Positions 1-5,330 of a DNA stretch of 5,330 nt are shown in pieces; position 1 is the first letter of the stretch; every line of letters starts with the position of its first letter. Position numbers and translations under genes: made by a program. Origin of the DNA: Oscillospiraceae bacterium (lineage in GTDB: Bacteria; Bacillota; Clostridia; Oscillospirales; Acutalibacteraceae); assembly GCA_009779455.1 (NCBI GenBank), contig WREG01000149.1, forward strand, positions 1 to 5,330, read 5' to 3'. The notes beneath the pieces are model-generated. The model was not told the origin of the DNA. It saw only the letters and a list, made by a program, of their open reading frames with translations, and ran no database searches.

Positions 1-47
1 CCGGCGAAACGGCCGTTTTGCCGGTATATGGTATTGTGTTCTTTCAT
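1..47 (-). CDS. 5' end of a gene, possibly a sialidase/BNR-like glycosidase (partial)
   Basis: Only the first 15 codons and part of the sixteenth lie in the window; the gene runs off the left edge. The peptide reads MKEHNTIYRQNGRFAG. The IYR..GRFAG string resembles the opening of bacterial exo-alpha-sialidase/BNR-repeat-like proteins, which typically continue with a GWPAN..GIWSWG-type segment, but that segment is outside the window, so the assignment rests on very little. There is no sign of a signal peptide. An AAAAGG ribosome-binding sequence lies at 61-66. It is too close to an in-frame ATG at 57-59 and 13 bases from the ATG at 45-47, so I chose the latter; the longer form would add MIQN. 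The gene follows the GNAT remnant and could be the next member of the same sugar operon. Product identity is a guess; the existence of a gene start is fairly well supported. Confidence 0.4.
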   Translation of the reverse strand, partial: MKEHNTIYRQNGRFA

Positions 48-63
48 GTTTTGAATCATTCCT

Positions 64-82
64 TTTAATAAATTTTATTAAA
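64..82. repeat. AT-only perfect inverted repeat just upstream of the partial gene
   Basis: TTTAATAAA at 64-72 and TTTATTAAA at 74-82 are exact reverse complements around one central base. The repeat lies between the hairpin at 89-116 and the start of the partial gene, touching its ribosome-binding sequence. It could be a regulator-binding palindrome. Its pure A+T content makes a chance origin quite possible. Confidence 0.35.
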
Positions 83-88
83 TTTTCG

Positions 89-116
89 CCGCAGACGGGA
101 TCAGCCGTTGCTGCGG
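89..116 (-). terminator. Stem-loop at the end of the GNAT remnant, possible weak terminator
   Basis: CCGCAG (89-94) pairs with CTGCGG (111-116) and ACGG (95-98) pairs with CCGT (105-108), leaving a 6-base loop and a 2-base bulge at 109-110. The stem is GC-rich. In the minus direction it is followed by CGAAAATTTAATAAAATTT, which has only short T stretches, so it is not a textbook intrinsic terminator. It may separate the GNAT remnant from the next gene or act as an attenuating or stabilising hairpin. The stop codon of the GNAT remnant (101-103) lies in the loop. Confidence 0.4.
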
Positions 117-247
117 GGCTTTATAACGTCGCTGTTTGCAAGCGTGGCCGACGACTGGTCGGGGTGCTCGGCCGCCCACCCGACCGACAAGCGCAGGGCG
201 TCGTATTCCCCGGGCGTCAAGCCGCCGGAATGATATGTAATACTCAT
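101..247 (-). pseudogene. Truncated GNAT-family N-acetyltransferase (N-terminal 48 residues only)
   Basis: The 48-residue product starts MSITYHSGGLTPGEYDALR and continues LSVGW, then ends ...LANSDVIKPRSNG. The LTPxEYxALRxSVGW segment followed by an A.L.NS stretch is typical of the first helix region of small GNAT acetyltransferases (about 130-150 residues), which transfer acetyl from acetyl-CoA to an amine. In those proteins the NS is followed by the first beta strand and, further on, the acetyl-CoA-binding motif A; both are absent here. The other two forward frames after the break do not restore them, so this looks like a 3' deletion or replacement rather than a simple frameshift. The start at 247 is chosen because AAAGGAG sits 5 bases upstream; a longer in-frame extension to 304 has no such support. 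It lies 102 bases after the transporter gene. A functional short peptide cannot be excluded, but acetyltransferase activity is not expected. Confidence 0.6.
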
Positions 248-252
248 GCTTG

Positions 253-259
253 CTCCTTT
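253..259 (-). promoter_or_regulatory. Strong ribosome-binding site of the GNAT remnant
   Basis: AAAGGAG on the minus strand lies 5 bases before the ATG at 245-247. This decides the start of the remnant and shows that its translation signal is still intact although the rest of the gene is gone. Confidence 0.65.
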
Positions 260-287
260 CACTATTCTATTTTTCTTTGGCCGTATA

Positions 288-306
288 GTTTGCCGGAAGC
301 GCAAAC
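288..306 (-). other. Small hairpin between the transporter gene and the GNAT remnant
   Basis: GTTTGC (288-293) and GCAAAC (301-306) are perfect 6-base complements around a 7-base loop. In the minus direction no T-run follows, so it is not a convincing terminator. It may be an mRNA-processing or stabilising hairpin, or chance. I see no good promoter in this 102-base gap, so the GNAT remnant is probably read from the hydrolase-transporter transcript. Confidence 0.25.
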
Positions 307-349
307 GACCTTATAACGCGCTTTATACTTTTGGAAATATGATAAGCGG

Positions 350-1822
350 CTATATTTCTATGCTTTCCTCATTTTCCGCCGATTCCGCCGTTTCTTTCGC
401 CGCAAGCCTGTTATTTCGCCTTTCTTCAAGCTCCTTGCTTATTTCAGTAAATCGTTTCCCGTCCATTTTGAAGAAGAAATACGGGATGGTCGATAACACG
501 GTGGCGATGGCGGGGAAAATTATATAGCATATAAACAGCCAGTCCTTGGTGCGCTGAGACTGCACCGCGCCTTCACCTTCTTTGAAGCCTATAAATTCAA
601 GCATATAACCCAATACCAAAGCGCCTACGGCGTCGACCTGCTTGTTCAGAAAGCCCGTTATGACCATGCTTGTAGCCTCGGCACGCTTGCTTGTTTTCCA
701 TTCCGTGTATTCGTAGGTATTGAGGCTGCACACGTTCGAGGCGATTCCTTTCACGCCGCCGGGTATTGATGCTATAAAAGTGAAAGCGATGATAAGGAAA
801 ATCCCCGGTTTCGAGGCGTACCCGAAAGCCGAAGCCGTGAAATACATGGCGAACATGCATCCGGCGTTGAGCAGGTTCGCGAAAATTACGATCCTGCTCG
901 GGCGGAAGCGTTTTATAAAAACCGGCGACAGGGCCTGCACGATGAAGCCCGGCGCCCCCGTAAGAGTCCAGATAAGCGTTTGGTACGACCAGTTGCCGAG
1001 GCTGTGCATAAAGAAGAACGCGCTTGTTCCCCAGCCGACTTTTGCGATGACGTTAGGTACATTCGCAAGCCATAAAAGAATCAGCTGCCTGTTTTTTGCG
1101 AAAGTGACAAAGCTGTCCCAGAAATGCTCCTGCGGCGGGGCGACGACCCGCTCCTTCAAATTCACGCTGAACATCGCCGCGATACCGCCGACTGTGCAAA
1201 AAATCAAGGCGCAGAGCGTGTAATAATTGGTTTCCCCCAGCCTTCCGTTTTTAACGAGCAAATCGTAAAGGACGGGGATCAATCCCGGTACCGCGCCCGA
1301 CAGCGTACCGCCCAGCGAGCCTATCGTGACATAATTTGAACGCTCCACCGTATCGCGGCTCATCACCGCGCCCATGGCCTGAAAAGAAATCGACGAAAAA
1401 GTATTGAAAAATTCCCATACGCAATATGTAAACAGGCACCATGCGATAATAATATTCATGTTCCCGCCGCCGACAGGCGGTTTCGTAAGCATCAAAAAGG
1501 AGAACAGGGCGAGAATCGGCACGAATTTCGCGAGATAGGGCTTGAATTTGCCCTTCGGGTTCCGCCCGTTGTCGATATAAGCTGCGATAAGGGGGTCGTT
1601 CAGCCCGTCCCACACCCGGGAAGCAGCCATAATCGTCCCTGCGGTCTTCGGGCTGATGCCGACGGCGTTATAGAATTGCAACAGATATCCGCCGTTCATG
1701 ACGCCCATATTGGAATACCCGAATTGCGCGAGGGCATAGGAGTAATATTCCTTCAGCTTCATTTTTTCCGGGTTCTGCTCGTTTTCCTTAACGCTTTGGA
1801 CGATTTCAGATATTTTGCCCAT
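350..1822 (-). CDS. GPH-family (MelB-like) sugar:cation symporter, MFS fold
   Basis: This is an inner-membrane secondary transporter of the glycoside-pentoside-hexuronide:cation family, which imports glycosides or oligosaccharides with Na+ or H+. Numbering from the Met at 1822 (490 residues, normal for the family), the N-terminal part has YSYALAQFGYSN, then RVWDGLNDPLIAAYID with Asp72, Asp76 and Asp84; the WDxxNDP aspartates match the cation-site region of MelB. SRDTVER (155-161) matches the conserved cytoplasmic loop. The family hallmark EYTEWKTSKRAEA lies near 371-383. Many hydrophobic segments suit twelve helices, and the C-terminus is a charged, Glu-rich cytoplasmic tail. Two starts are possible. 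The ATG at 1840 overlaps the hydrolase stop as ATGA but has no ribosome-binding site; the ATG at 1822 has AAGGGA 9 bases upstream, directly at the hydrolase stop, so I prefer it. Either way translation is probably coupled. The neighbours suggest a sulfated or alpha-linked glycoside as cargo; the sequence itself does not fix the substrate. Confidence 0.93.
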   Translation of the reverse strand: MGKISEIVQSVKENEQNPEKMKLKEYYSYALAQFGYSNMGVMNGGYLLQFYNAVGISPKTAGTIMAASRVWDGLNDPLIAAYIDNGRNPKGKFKPYLAKFVPILALFSFLMLTKPPVGGGNMNIIIAWCLFTYCVWEFFNTFSSISFQAMGAVMSRDTVERSNYVTIGSLGGTLSGAVPGLIPVLYDLLVKNGRLGETNYYTLCALIFCTVGGIAAMFSVNLKERVVAPPQEHFWDSFVTFAKNRQLILLWLANVPNVIAKVGWGTSAFFFMHSLGNWSYQTLIWTLTGAPGFIVQALSPVFIKRFRPSRIVIFANLLNAGCMFAMYFTASAFGYASKPGIFLIIAFTFIASIPGGVKGIASNVCSLNTYEYTEWKTSKRAEATSMVITGFLNKQVDAVGALVLGYMLEFIGFKEGEGAVQSQRTKDWLFICYIIFPAIATVLSTIPYFFFKMDGKRFTEISKELEERRNNRLAAKETAESAENEESIEI

Positions 1823-1831
1823 ATGGTTGAT

Positions 1832-1837
1832 TCCCTT
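1832..1837 (-). promoter_or_regulatory. Ribosome-binding site that decides the transporter start
   Basis: AAGGGA on the minus strand lies 9 bases before the ATG at 1820-1822 and touches the TGA stop of the hydrolase (1837-1839). A ribosome ending the hydrolase would be placed on this site, which suggests translational coupling. The alternative ATG at 1838-1840 has only A/T- and C-rich sequence upstream. Confidence 0.5.
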
Positions 1838-3537
1838 CATTTAAATTTCGCGAGGTTTTTCTTCCTATCCCTGTTGTTGTTTGCGAGATGGACCTTTGCC
1901 GTTATAGCCAGCGAGGCCTTGACGAGATTATAACGCGGGGGCTTTACAGATTTTGCCTTCGGGGTCGGGGGGATTATATAATCTTCCGTTCCCCCGATTT
2001 TCAACACCAGCCCGTCTTCCGAAAAATCGTTTCCGCTTTTCGCCGCGAGGGAATATTTTTGTATCAATTCTTTGCTCAATTTTAAAGTATTTTTGCTGAT
2101 AACGGCTTCATCGGTGATTTCGCGCAGCATACCGTCTTTTAAATCCCCTGCGAAAACTTTCTTGCCTGTCAAATCCTGCTTGAATTTTATTTCAAGGGAG
2201 CGGTACGCGCCGAATACCCCTATCTCGCCGCTTAAATCCCCCGCGTCCCAATAAAAGTCCGCTTCGCAGGCATAATAACCCCTGTCAACAGTTACCCTGC
2301 CGAATGTCGCGATGCTCAGCGCGCCGTTCGGGTTGCGGGAGGCCGCAACATAAGGGTATTCCTCCGCCTTATGGTCGCTTTTAATTTCAGGCGGCGTCAC
2401 ATTTCGCGCTACGATACGTGGGGCGGACTGCTCTATGTATTCTTTTTTGCAATATTCGTCGGACCAAGTCTGATCCCTTGTGAACTTCCATCTGTCGCTG
2501 TTAATTTCTTTTGAGATGAATGAATTGCCGTGCATGATCCCGAAAGCGGGAGCTTGTTCCTGCCAGCTTACCGCACGGCAGACTTCGTCAAGCTGTTTTC
2601 GGGCGGGACGGGTGGATACGAAGAAACCGCTGCCGCCGTAGCTTGTGTTTGGTGGGCAGGACGCTTCCTTTTCGCCTATGTCATAACGCATAATGCCCAT
2701 CGTAAAACCCAGGGCGGCGCAGATATACACTTCATCCTCGGCGTTGATATAGCCGAGAGCGCCTTCTTTCATTTCCGGCGGGTATCGCAGCAGCTCGGCG
2801 ACCCTCGAAAGCGTCGTCGGGACGGAAAGCGGGAAAGTCGTGTCGTAAATGCGCAAAACATCGGAGTAGGATAGCCTGTGCCTGTGCACGGCAAGGCTGA
2901 ACGGGCTTTCGACGCCTTTTCGATTTATGGGCGCCCTCACAAAGGCGTTTTCAATAATAAGCTCGGGGTAAATCCTGTTTTTTTCTTTCATAAGCAGCTT
3001 TTTGTGCTTGTCGGATATGTCAAAGCTGCCCCAGTCCACTTTCCAATAAGCAACCCCCGCGTAACTGCTCCATTCGAGGCGGGTTTTCCAGAAAGTGATA
3101 AAGTCAGCCTCACGGCCTATGACCTCTTTCCCATAGGCGATCGCGGGGCTTATCCAAATGCCGAGGCCGCGCCAACCTAAGGCTTTCACTTTGTCGGACA
3201 TGGTTTTGAGCCTTTCCATCGGGCTTTCGCCGTAGCCGGGAAATTTTTCATCGCTTATCTGACAGCAGCCGAGGTAGGGCTTCAGCCACTCCTCTTCATC
3301 GCGTTTGCCCTTCATGCTGTTTTTCAAATCCCAGCCGTCGTCCAGCAGGAAGAACAGGCGTCCCCGTATCCCCGGATGCATTTTAACGGCGATGCCGTCA
3401 TCGCCGAAAAGGAATTTATCGCACATTATGTCACGGACGGCAAGCCCCTCTTCGCCGCAATTTTCGGGCAGCCATTCCATCAGCCGCCATGTGCAGTAAT
3501 AATTCGGCGGCGGGGTGTTTTTTGTTTCCTCTTTCAA
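1837..3537 (-). CDS. Putative clan GH-D-like (alpha-galactosidase-like) glycoside hydrolase, cytosolic
   Basis: This 566-residue protein has no signal peptide. Its N-terminal two thirds look like the TIM barrel shared by GH27/GH36 alpha-galactosidases and their relatives: LLDDGWD at 64-70 (substrate-binding Asp pair 66-67 and Trp69), ALGWRGLGIWISP at 119-131, YWKVDWGSFD at 164-173 with Asp168 in the nucleophile position, ENAFVRAP at 196-203, and YSDVLRIYDTTFPLS at 224-238 with Asp226 as the likely acid/base. The 58-residue spacing between Asp168 and Asp226 is close to the 60 seen between the catalytic aspartates of Thermotoga GalA. Residues from about 395 onward are rich in predicted beta strands, like the C-terminal sandwich of these enzymes, followed by a Lys-rich tail. 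The start codon is TTG, supported by GGAGG ten bases upstream and by conserved-looking sequence (NYYCTW) before the first internal Met at 20. It likely cleaves an alpha-linked sugar from an imported oligosaccharide; the exact substrate is unknown. I recall similar proteins only as uncharacterised entries in glycan-degrading bacteria, so the family assignment is an inference from motifs. Confidence 0.75.
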   Translation of the reverse strand: MKEETKNTPPPNYYCTWRLMEWLPENCGEEGLAVRDIMCDKFLFGDDGIAVKMHPGIRGRLFFLLDDGWDLKNSMKGKRDEEEWLKPYLGCCQISDEKFPGYGESPMERLKTMSDKVKALGWRGLGIWISPAIAYGKEVIGREADFITFWKTRLEWSSYAGVAYWKVDWGSFDISDKHKKLLMKEKNRIYPELIIENAFVRAPINRKGVESPFSLAVHRHRLSYSDVLRIYDTTFPLSVPTTLSRVAELLRYPPEMKEGALGYINAEDEVYICAALGFTMGIMRYDIGEKEASCPPNTSYGGSGFFVSTRPARKQLDEVCRAVSWQEQAPAFGIMHGNSFISKEINSDRWKFTRDQTWSDEYCKKEYIEQSAPRIVARNVTPPEIKSDHKAEEYPYVAASRNPNGALSIATFGRVTVDRGYYACEADFYWDAGDLSGEIGVFGAYRSLEIKFKQDLTGKKVFAGDLKDGMLREITDEAVISKNTLKLSKELIQKYSLAAKSGNDFSEDGLVLKIGGTEDYIIPPTPKAKSVKPPRYNLVKASLAITAKVHLANNNRDRKKNLAKFK

Positions 3538-3547
3538 TTGACGGCGC

Positions 3548-3552
3548 CCTCC
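3548..3552 (-). promoter_or_regulatory. Ribosome-binding site supporting a TTG start of the hydrolase
   Basis: GGAGG on the minus strand lies 10 bases before the TTG at 3535-3537. The open frame upstream of that TTG reaches a stop at 3583-3585 and contains no ATG, so TTG is the only start that fits both the site and the coding sequence. A TTG start usually lowers translation relative to ATG. Confidence 0.6.
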
Positions 3553-3581
3553 AGCTCTTCTTGGATTCTTCTTTCGAGAAT

Positions 3582-3609
3582 ATTATATCGCAATCAACGA
3601 ATAAGTCAA
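3582..3609 (-). promoter_or_regulatory. Near-consensus sigma-70/A promoter of the hydrolase-transporter operon
   Basis: On the minus strand TTGACT (3604-3609) is followed after 16 bases by TATAAT (3582-3587), a perfect -10 and a 5-of-6 -35. The expected transcription start is near 3575, giving a leader of about 37 bases before the TTG start. This promoter makes the hydrolase and transporter a separate transcription unit from the sulfatase, at least under some conditions. Confidence 0.75.
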
Positions 3610-3619
3610 GAGTCAACGA
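3594..3619. repeat. Direct repeat overlapping the -35 region, candidate regulator site
   Basis: TCAACGA occurs at 3594-3600 and again at 3613-3619, 19 bases apart, about two helical turns. Between them AGTCAA occurs at 3604-3609 (the -35 box itself) and at 3611-3616. Paired direct half-sites next to a -35 box are a common layout for AraC-family activators of sugar operons; which protein would bind is not shown, and no regulator gene is present in the window. Confidence 0.4.
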
Positions 3620-3644
3620 CATTAAGGCTTTTCAAGATTTTTAC

Positions 3645-3681
3645 AAAAAAAAGTAAGGGAGAGGCGAACCATCGGCTCCTG
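3645..3681 (-). terminator. Possible weak intrinsic terminator before the hydrolase promoter
   Basis: Minus-strand transcripts leaving the sulfatase would meet a small imperfect stem (3676-3679 with 3658-3661 and 3672-3674 with 3665-3667, 4-base loop), then a short spacer and eight T residues (3652-3645). The T-run is good but the stem is weak, so termination is likely partial at best. Its position just before a new promoter fits a transcription-unit boundary. Confidence 0.3.
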
Positions 3682-3862
3682 TAATGCCCATCAAAACATC
3701 CATCAAGGCGGCTCTTGTGAACCTGCTTGAGAACAAGATCCCGGACGATATATCCGTTCAGGAGCAGCAGGCGTTGAAAACGCGCTGAAGCTATATGTTT
3801 CGTCCGCAAGCCGTCTTCGTTGTATGTTCAGCATCAATTTCCCCCGTTCTTGCTTTATCTCT

Positions 3863-5326
3863 TTAAAATAACCATTTCGAATAATCCTTTTTACGCAATA
3901 TTTCCGCGCCTTCGCCGCGCCCTGTTTGTTCCAAGCGTTCGCAATACCGTTCCAGATGCCCTCTGGCGTGAAATGGCCCGCCTTCCTTCATAACAGTCCA
4001 CAAGGGGTCGATTTCGCTGTCAGATGACGCCATCATATTGTCATGCCAGTCGAGCAGGCATTTTGCCGCCCGGTTGCAGATTTCGGGATATTTTTCTTTT
4101 ACGTCAAACTGCTCATAAGGGTCGTCTTTGAGGTTGAACAGCATTTCCTTGTCGAACAGGTGAAAGCCGTCGTGATATGTCCGCATATATAGCCAGTCGC
4201 CGAAGACGACCGAACGCTGGCAGACGTGGGCCATCTGTGAAATAACTAGATATTCATGGCCGCAATCCGTATCGTCGGTCAGGGTTTTGGCGTAACTGAG
4301 GCCGTCCCATTTCTCGAAGGGCCTTGTTTTCAGCATTTCCGCCATGGTGGGCGCTAAATCGATATTGTAATGCAGGGAGCCGGTTTCGCGGCCTCCCTTT
4401 AACCCCGGCCACTTTATTATCATCGGGATGCGGCAGGTGGCCCTGTCCGCCGTGGCGTACTCGCTGTAAATACCGAGCTCCCCCATATTTTCGCCGTGGT
4501 CAGAGGTTATTATTACGGCGGTATTTTCGTAAATACCGAGGGCTTTCAGGCGGTCGAAAAGCAGGCCCACGGCCCGGTCGGCATAGCGTATCCCGCAGTC
4601 ATAGCCGTCAAATATGCGCTTTACCCCTTTTAAATCCGTGGCTTTGCCCGGCTGGCGCGGGAATTCGCTGCCCTCGTTGTCGTTGTACATATTAAGCTCG
4701 TTTACGGAATGGGGCCCCACGTGCTTCAAATGTTTTTTCAGAACATCTTCGTCTATCCAGTTGTCAAGGGGCTGGTCTTCAAAAGGGTTGCCGAATTCTT
4801 CCGGGGCGCGGTAGGGAGTGTGGGGGTCCCAGATGTGGAAGTGCATAAACCAGTTTCCGTCCAAACTCCTGCGGTCAAGCCAGTCAAGGGCCGCCGGGTA
4901 CACGCTTTCGGCCGATTCCATGCCCCCGCCGCCAACATTATAGGTTTCGTTGAAGCCTGCGTTAAACCACCATGAGGAATGGCGCTCGGCGAAGGTGCTG
5001 AACGAGACGGTATGCATCCCCGCTTTGCGGAAGACGTTAAAAAGGTTGTTTTCGTCCGTTCTGTCGCGGAAGCCCCTGCCGTAGCCCGCGAGCCGCTTGT
5101 CGGCGGCCGTCCCCCCGTGCCCCTCCGCGCCGCTGTGGATGCCGAACATCCCCGTCGCCAATCCGGCCCTGGACGGGAGGCAGGGGGCGTTGGCGCAATA
5201 ATAGTTATTAAATTTTATTCCCTCTTCGGCTATAGTGTCCATATTCGGGGTGGTATTCCGGCTGTAGCCGTAACAGCCCATGTGGTCGGGGCGCAATGTG
5301 TCTATGTCGATAAATAATATGTTCAT
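3863..5326 (-). CDS. Cys-type sulfatase (alkaline-phosphatase superfamily), cytosolic
   Basis: This 487-residue, apparently complete protein hydrolyses sulfate esters, or possibly related phosphoesters. It opens with MNILFIDIDTLRPDHMGCYG, the family N-terminus with metal ligand Asp9, followed by PCLPSRAGL, in which Cys49 of CLPSR is the residue converted to formylglycine by a sulfatase-maturating enzyme. HIWDPHTPY (164-172) carries the conserved active-site His169, and TSDHGENMGELG (274-285) carries metal ligands Asp276 and His277. LFNLKDDPYEQFDV (396-409) is the usual C-terminal sulfatase signature, and a GGPFHARGHLERYCERL stretch follows near 449-465. The start fits the family and there is no signal peptide, so the enzyme should act in the cytosol on imported substrate. 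Only four bases upstream are visible, so its ribosome-binding site and promoter are outside the window. No sulfatase-maturating enzyme gene is present here. Substrate specificity cannot be read from sequence; neighbours suggest a sulfated oligosaccharide. Confidence 0.95.
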   Translation of the reverse strand: MNILFIDIDTLRPDHMGCYGYSRNTTPNMDTIAEEGIKFNNYYCANAPCLPSRAGLATGMFGIHSGAEGHGGTAADKRLAGYGRGFRDRTDENNLFNVFRKAGMHTVSFSTFAERHSSWWFNAGFNETYNVGGGGMESAESVYPAALDWLDRRSLDGNWFMHFHIWDPHTPYRAPEEFGNPFEDQPLDNWIDEDVLKKHLKHVGPHSVNELNMYNDNEGSEFPRQPGKATDLKGVKRIFDGYDCGIRYADRAVGLLFDRLKALGIYENTAVIITSDHGENMGELGIYSEYATADRATCRIPMIIKWPGLKGGRETGSLHYNIDLAPTMAEMLKTRPFEKWDGLSYAKTLTDDTDCGHEYLVISQMAHVCQRSVVFGDWLYMRTYHDGFHLFDKEMLFNLKDDPYEQFDVKEKYPEICNRAAKCLLDWHDNMMASSDSEIDPLWTVMKEGGPFHARGHLERYCERLEQTGRGEGAEILRKKDYSKWLF

Positions 5327-5330
5327 TGCA

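Larger units (their letters stand above)
3538..3862. other. 325-base intergenic region between sulfatase and hydrolase
   Basis: This gap holds the hydrolase ribosome-binding site, promoter, direct repeats and the T-run described separately. The part at 3657-3788 also has an open plus-strand frame ending at a TGA (3786-3788), including a 34-codon ATG frame at 3684-3788 that starts MPIKTSIKAALVNLLENK. Its third codon positions are G/C-rich like the real genes here, which suggests a relic of a coding sequence, but there is no ribosome-binding site and I do not recognise the product. Minus-strand frames in the gap look like shadows. Nothing recognisable was seen at 3789-3862. Confidence 0.45.

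Noticed and set aside
246..527. 93-codon plus-strand frame at the transporter 3' end
   Set aside because: Its product is a Ser/Phe/Ile-rich mirror of the Glu/Lys-rich transporter tail, with no motif of its own.
720..1223. 167-codon plus-strand open frame inside the transporter gene
   Set aside because: It lies antisense to a well-supported membrane protein, shows no family motif and has no ribosome-binding site; it is a shadow of the transporter codons.
3376..3684. 102-codon plus-strand frame spanning the hydrolase start and promoter
   Set aside because: It crosses the promoter and the start of the hydrolase, has no recognisable motif and has AT-rich composition unlike coding sequence in its second half.
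3606..3809. 67-codon minus-strand frame in the gap after the sulfatase
   Set aside because: It starts with TTG without a ribosome-binding site, runs through the T-run and the promoter region, and has no recognisable domain.
4979..5317. 112-codon plus-strand open frame inside the sulfatase gene
   Set aside because: It is antisense to the conserved N-terminal sulfatase region and its product is low-complexity Ala/Gly/Val-rich sequence without motifs.
1..5330. CRISPR array, tRNA, rRNA, insertion sequence or attachment site
   Set aside because: I looked for regularly spaced repeats, cloverleaf-like stretches, transposase motifs and flanking inverted repeats and saw none.

Overview
The window is a bacterial carbohydrate-catabolism segment in which every recognisable gene is read from the minus strand. 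In transcription order (high to low coordinates) it holds a cytosolic Cys-type sulfatase (5326-3863), a short non-coding gap with a strong promoter, a clan GH-D-like (alpha-galactosidase-like) putative glycoside hydrolase (3537-1837), a GPH/MelB-type sugar:cation symporter (1822 or 1840 to 350), a truncated GNAT acetyltransferase remnant (247-101), and the first 15 codons of a further gene that may encode a sialidase/BNR-like protein (47 to the window edge).

The organism cannot be named from this sequence. Strong AAAGGAG/GGAGG ribosome-binding sites, a near-consensus sigma-70/A promoter, an unmodified CxPSR sulfatase motif without a signal peptide (a type usually matured by the anaerobic radical-SAM enzyme anSME), and a GPH importer all suit an anaerobic, probably gut-associated glycan-degrading bacterium. 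Bacillota or a spirochaete-like lineage are possible, but this is inference. No tRNA, rRNA, CRISPR array, integrase or insertion sequence was seen.

Working model (inference): the symporter imports a small, possibly sulfated, oligosaccharide or glycoside; the sulfatase removes sulfate in the cytosol; and the GH-D-like enzyme cleaves an alpha-glycosidic bond. The partial downstream gene may act on the same material. The hydrolase and transporter are tightly linked: the hydrolase stop codon abuts the ribosome-binding site that serves the transporter. They share a well-formed promoter (TTGACT-16 bp-TATAAT) that lies between the sulfatase and the hydrolase and is flanked by direct repeats that look like a regulator site.

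The least ordinary parts are the GH-D-like protein, which belongs to a group I know only as uncharacterised; the GNAT gene, which keeps a strong ribosome-binding site but is cut to 48 codons and ends inside a hairpin; and the 325-base gap at 3538-3862, which carries the promoter, a direct repeat and a short plus-strand reading frame that may be a gene relic. I see no clear evidence of a wholly new kind of system.
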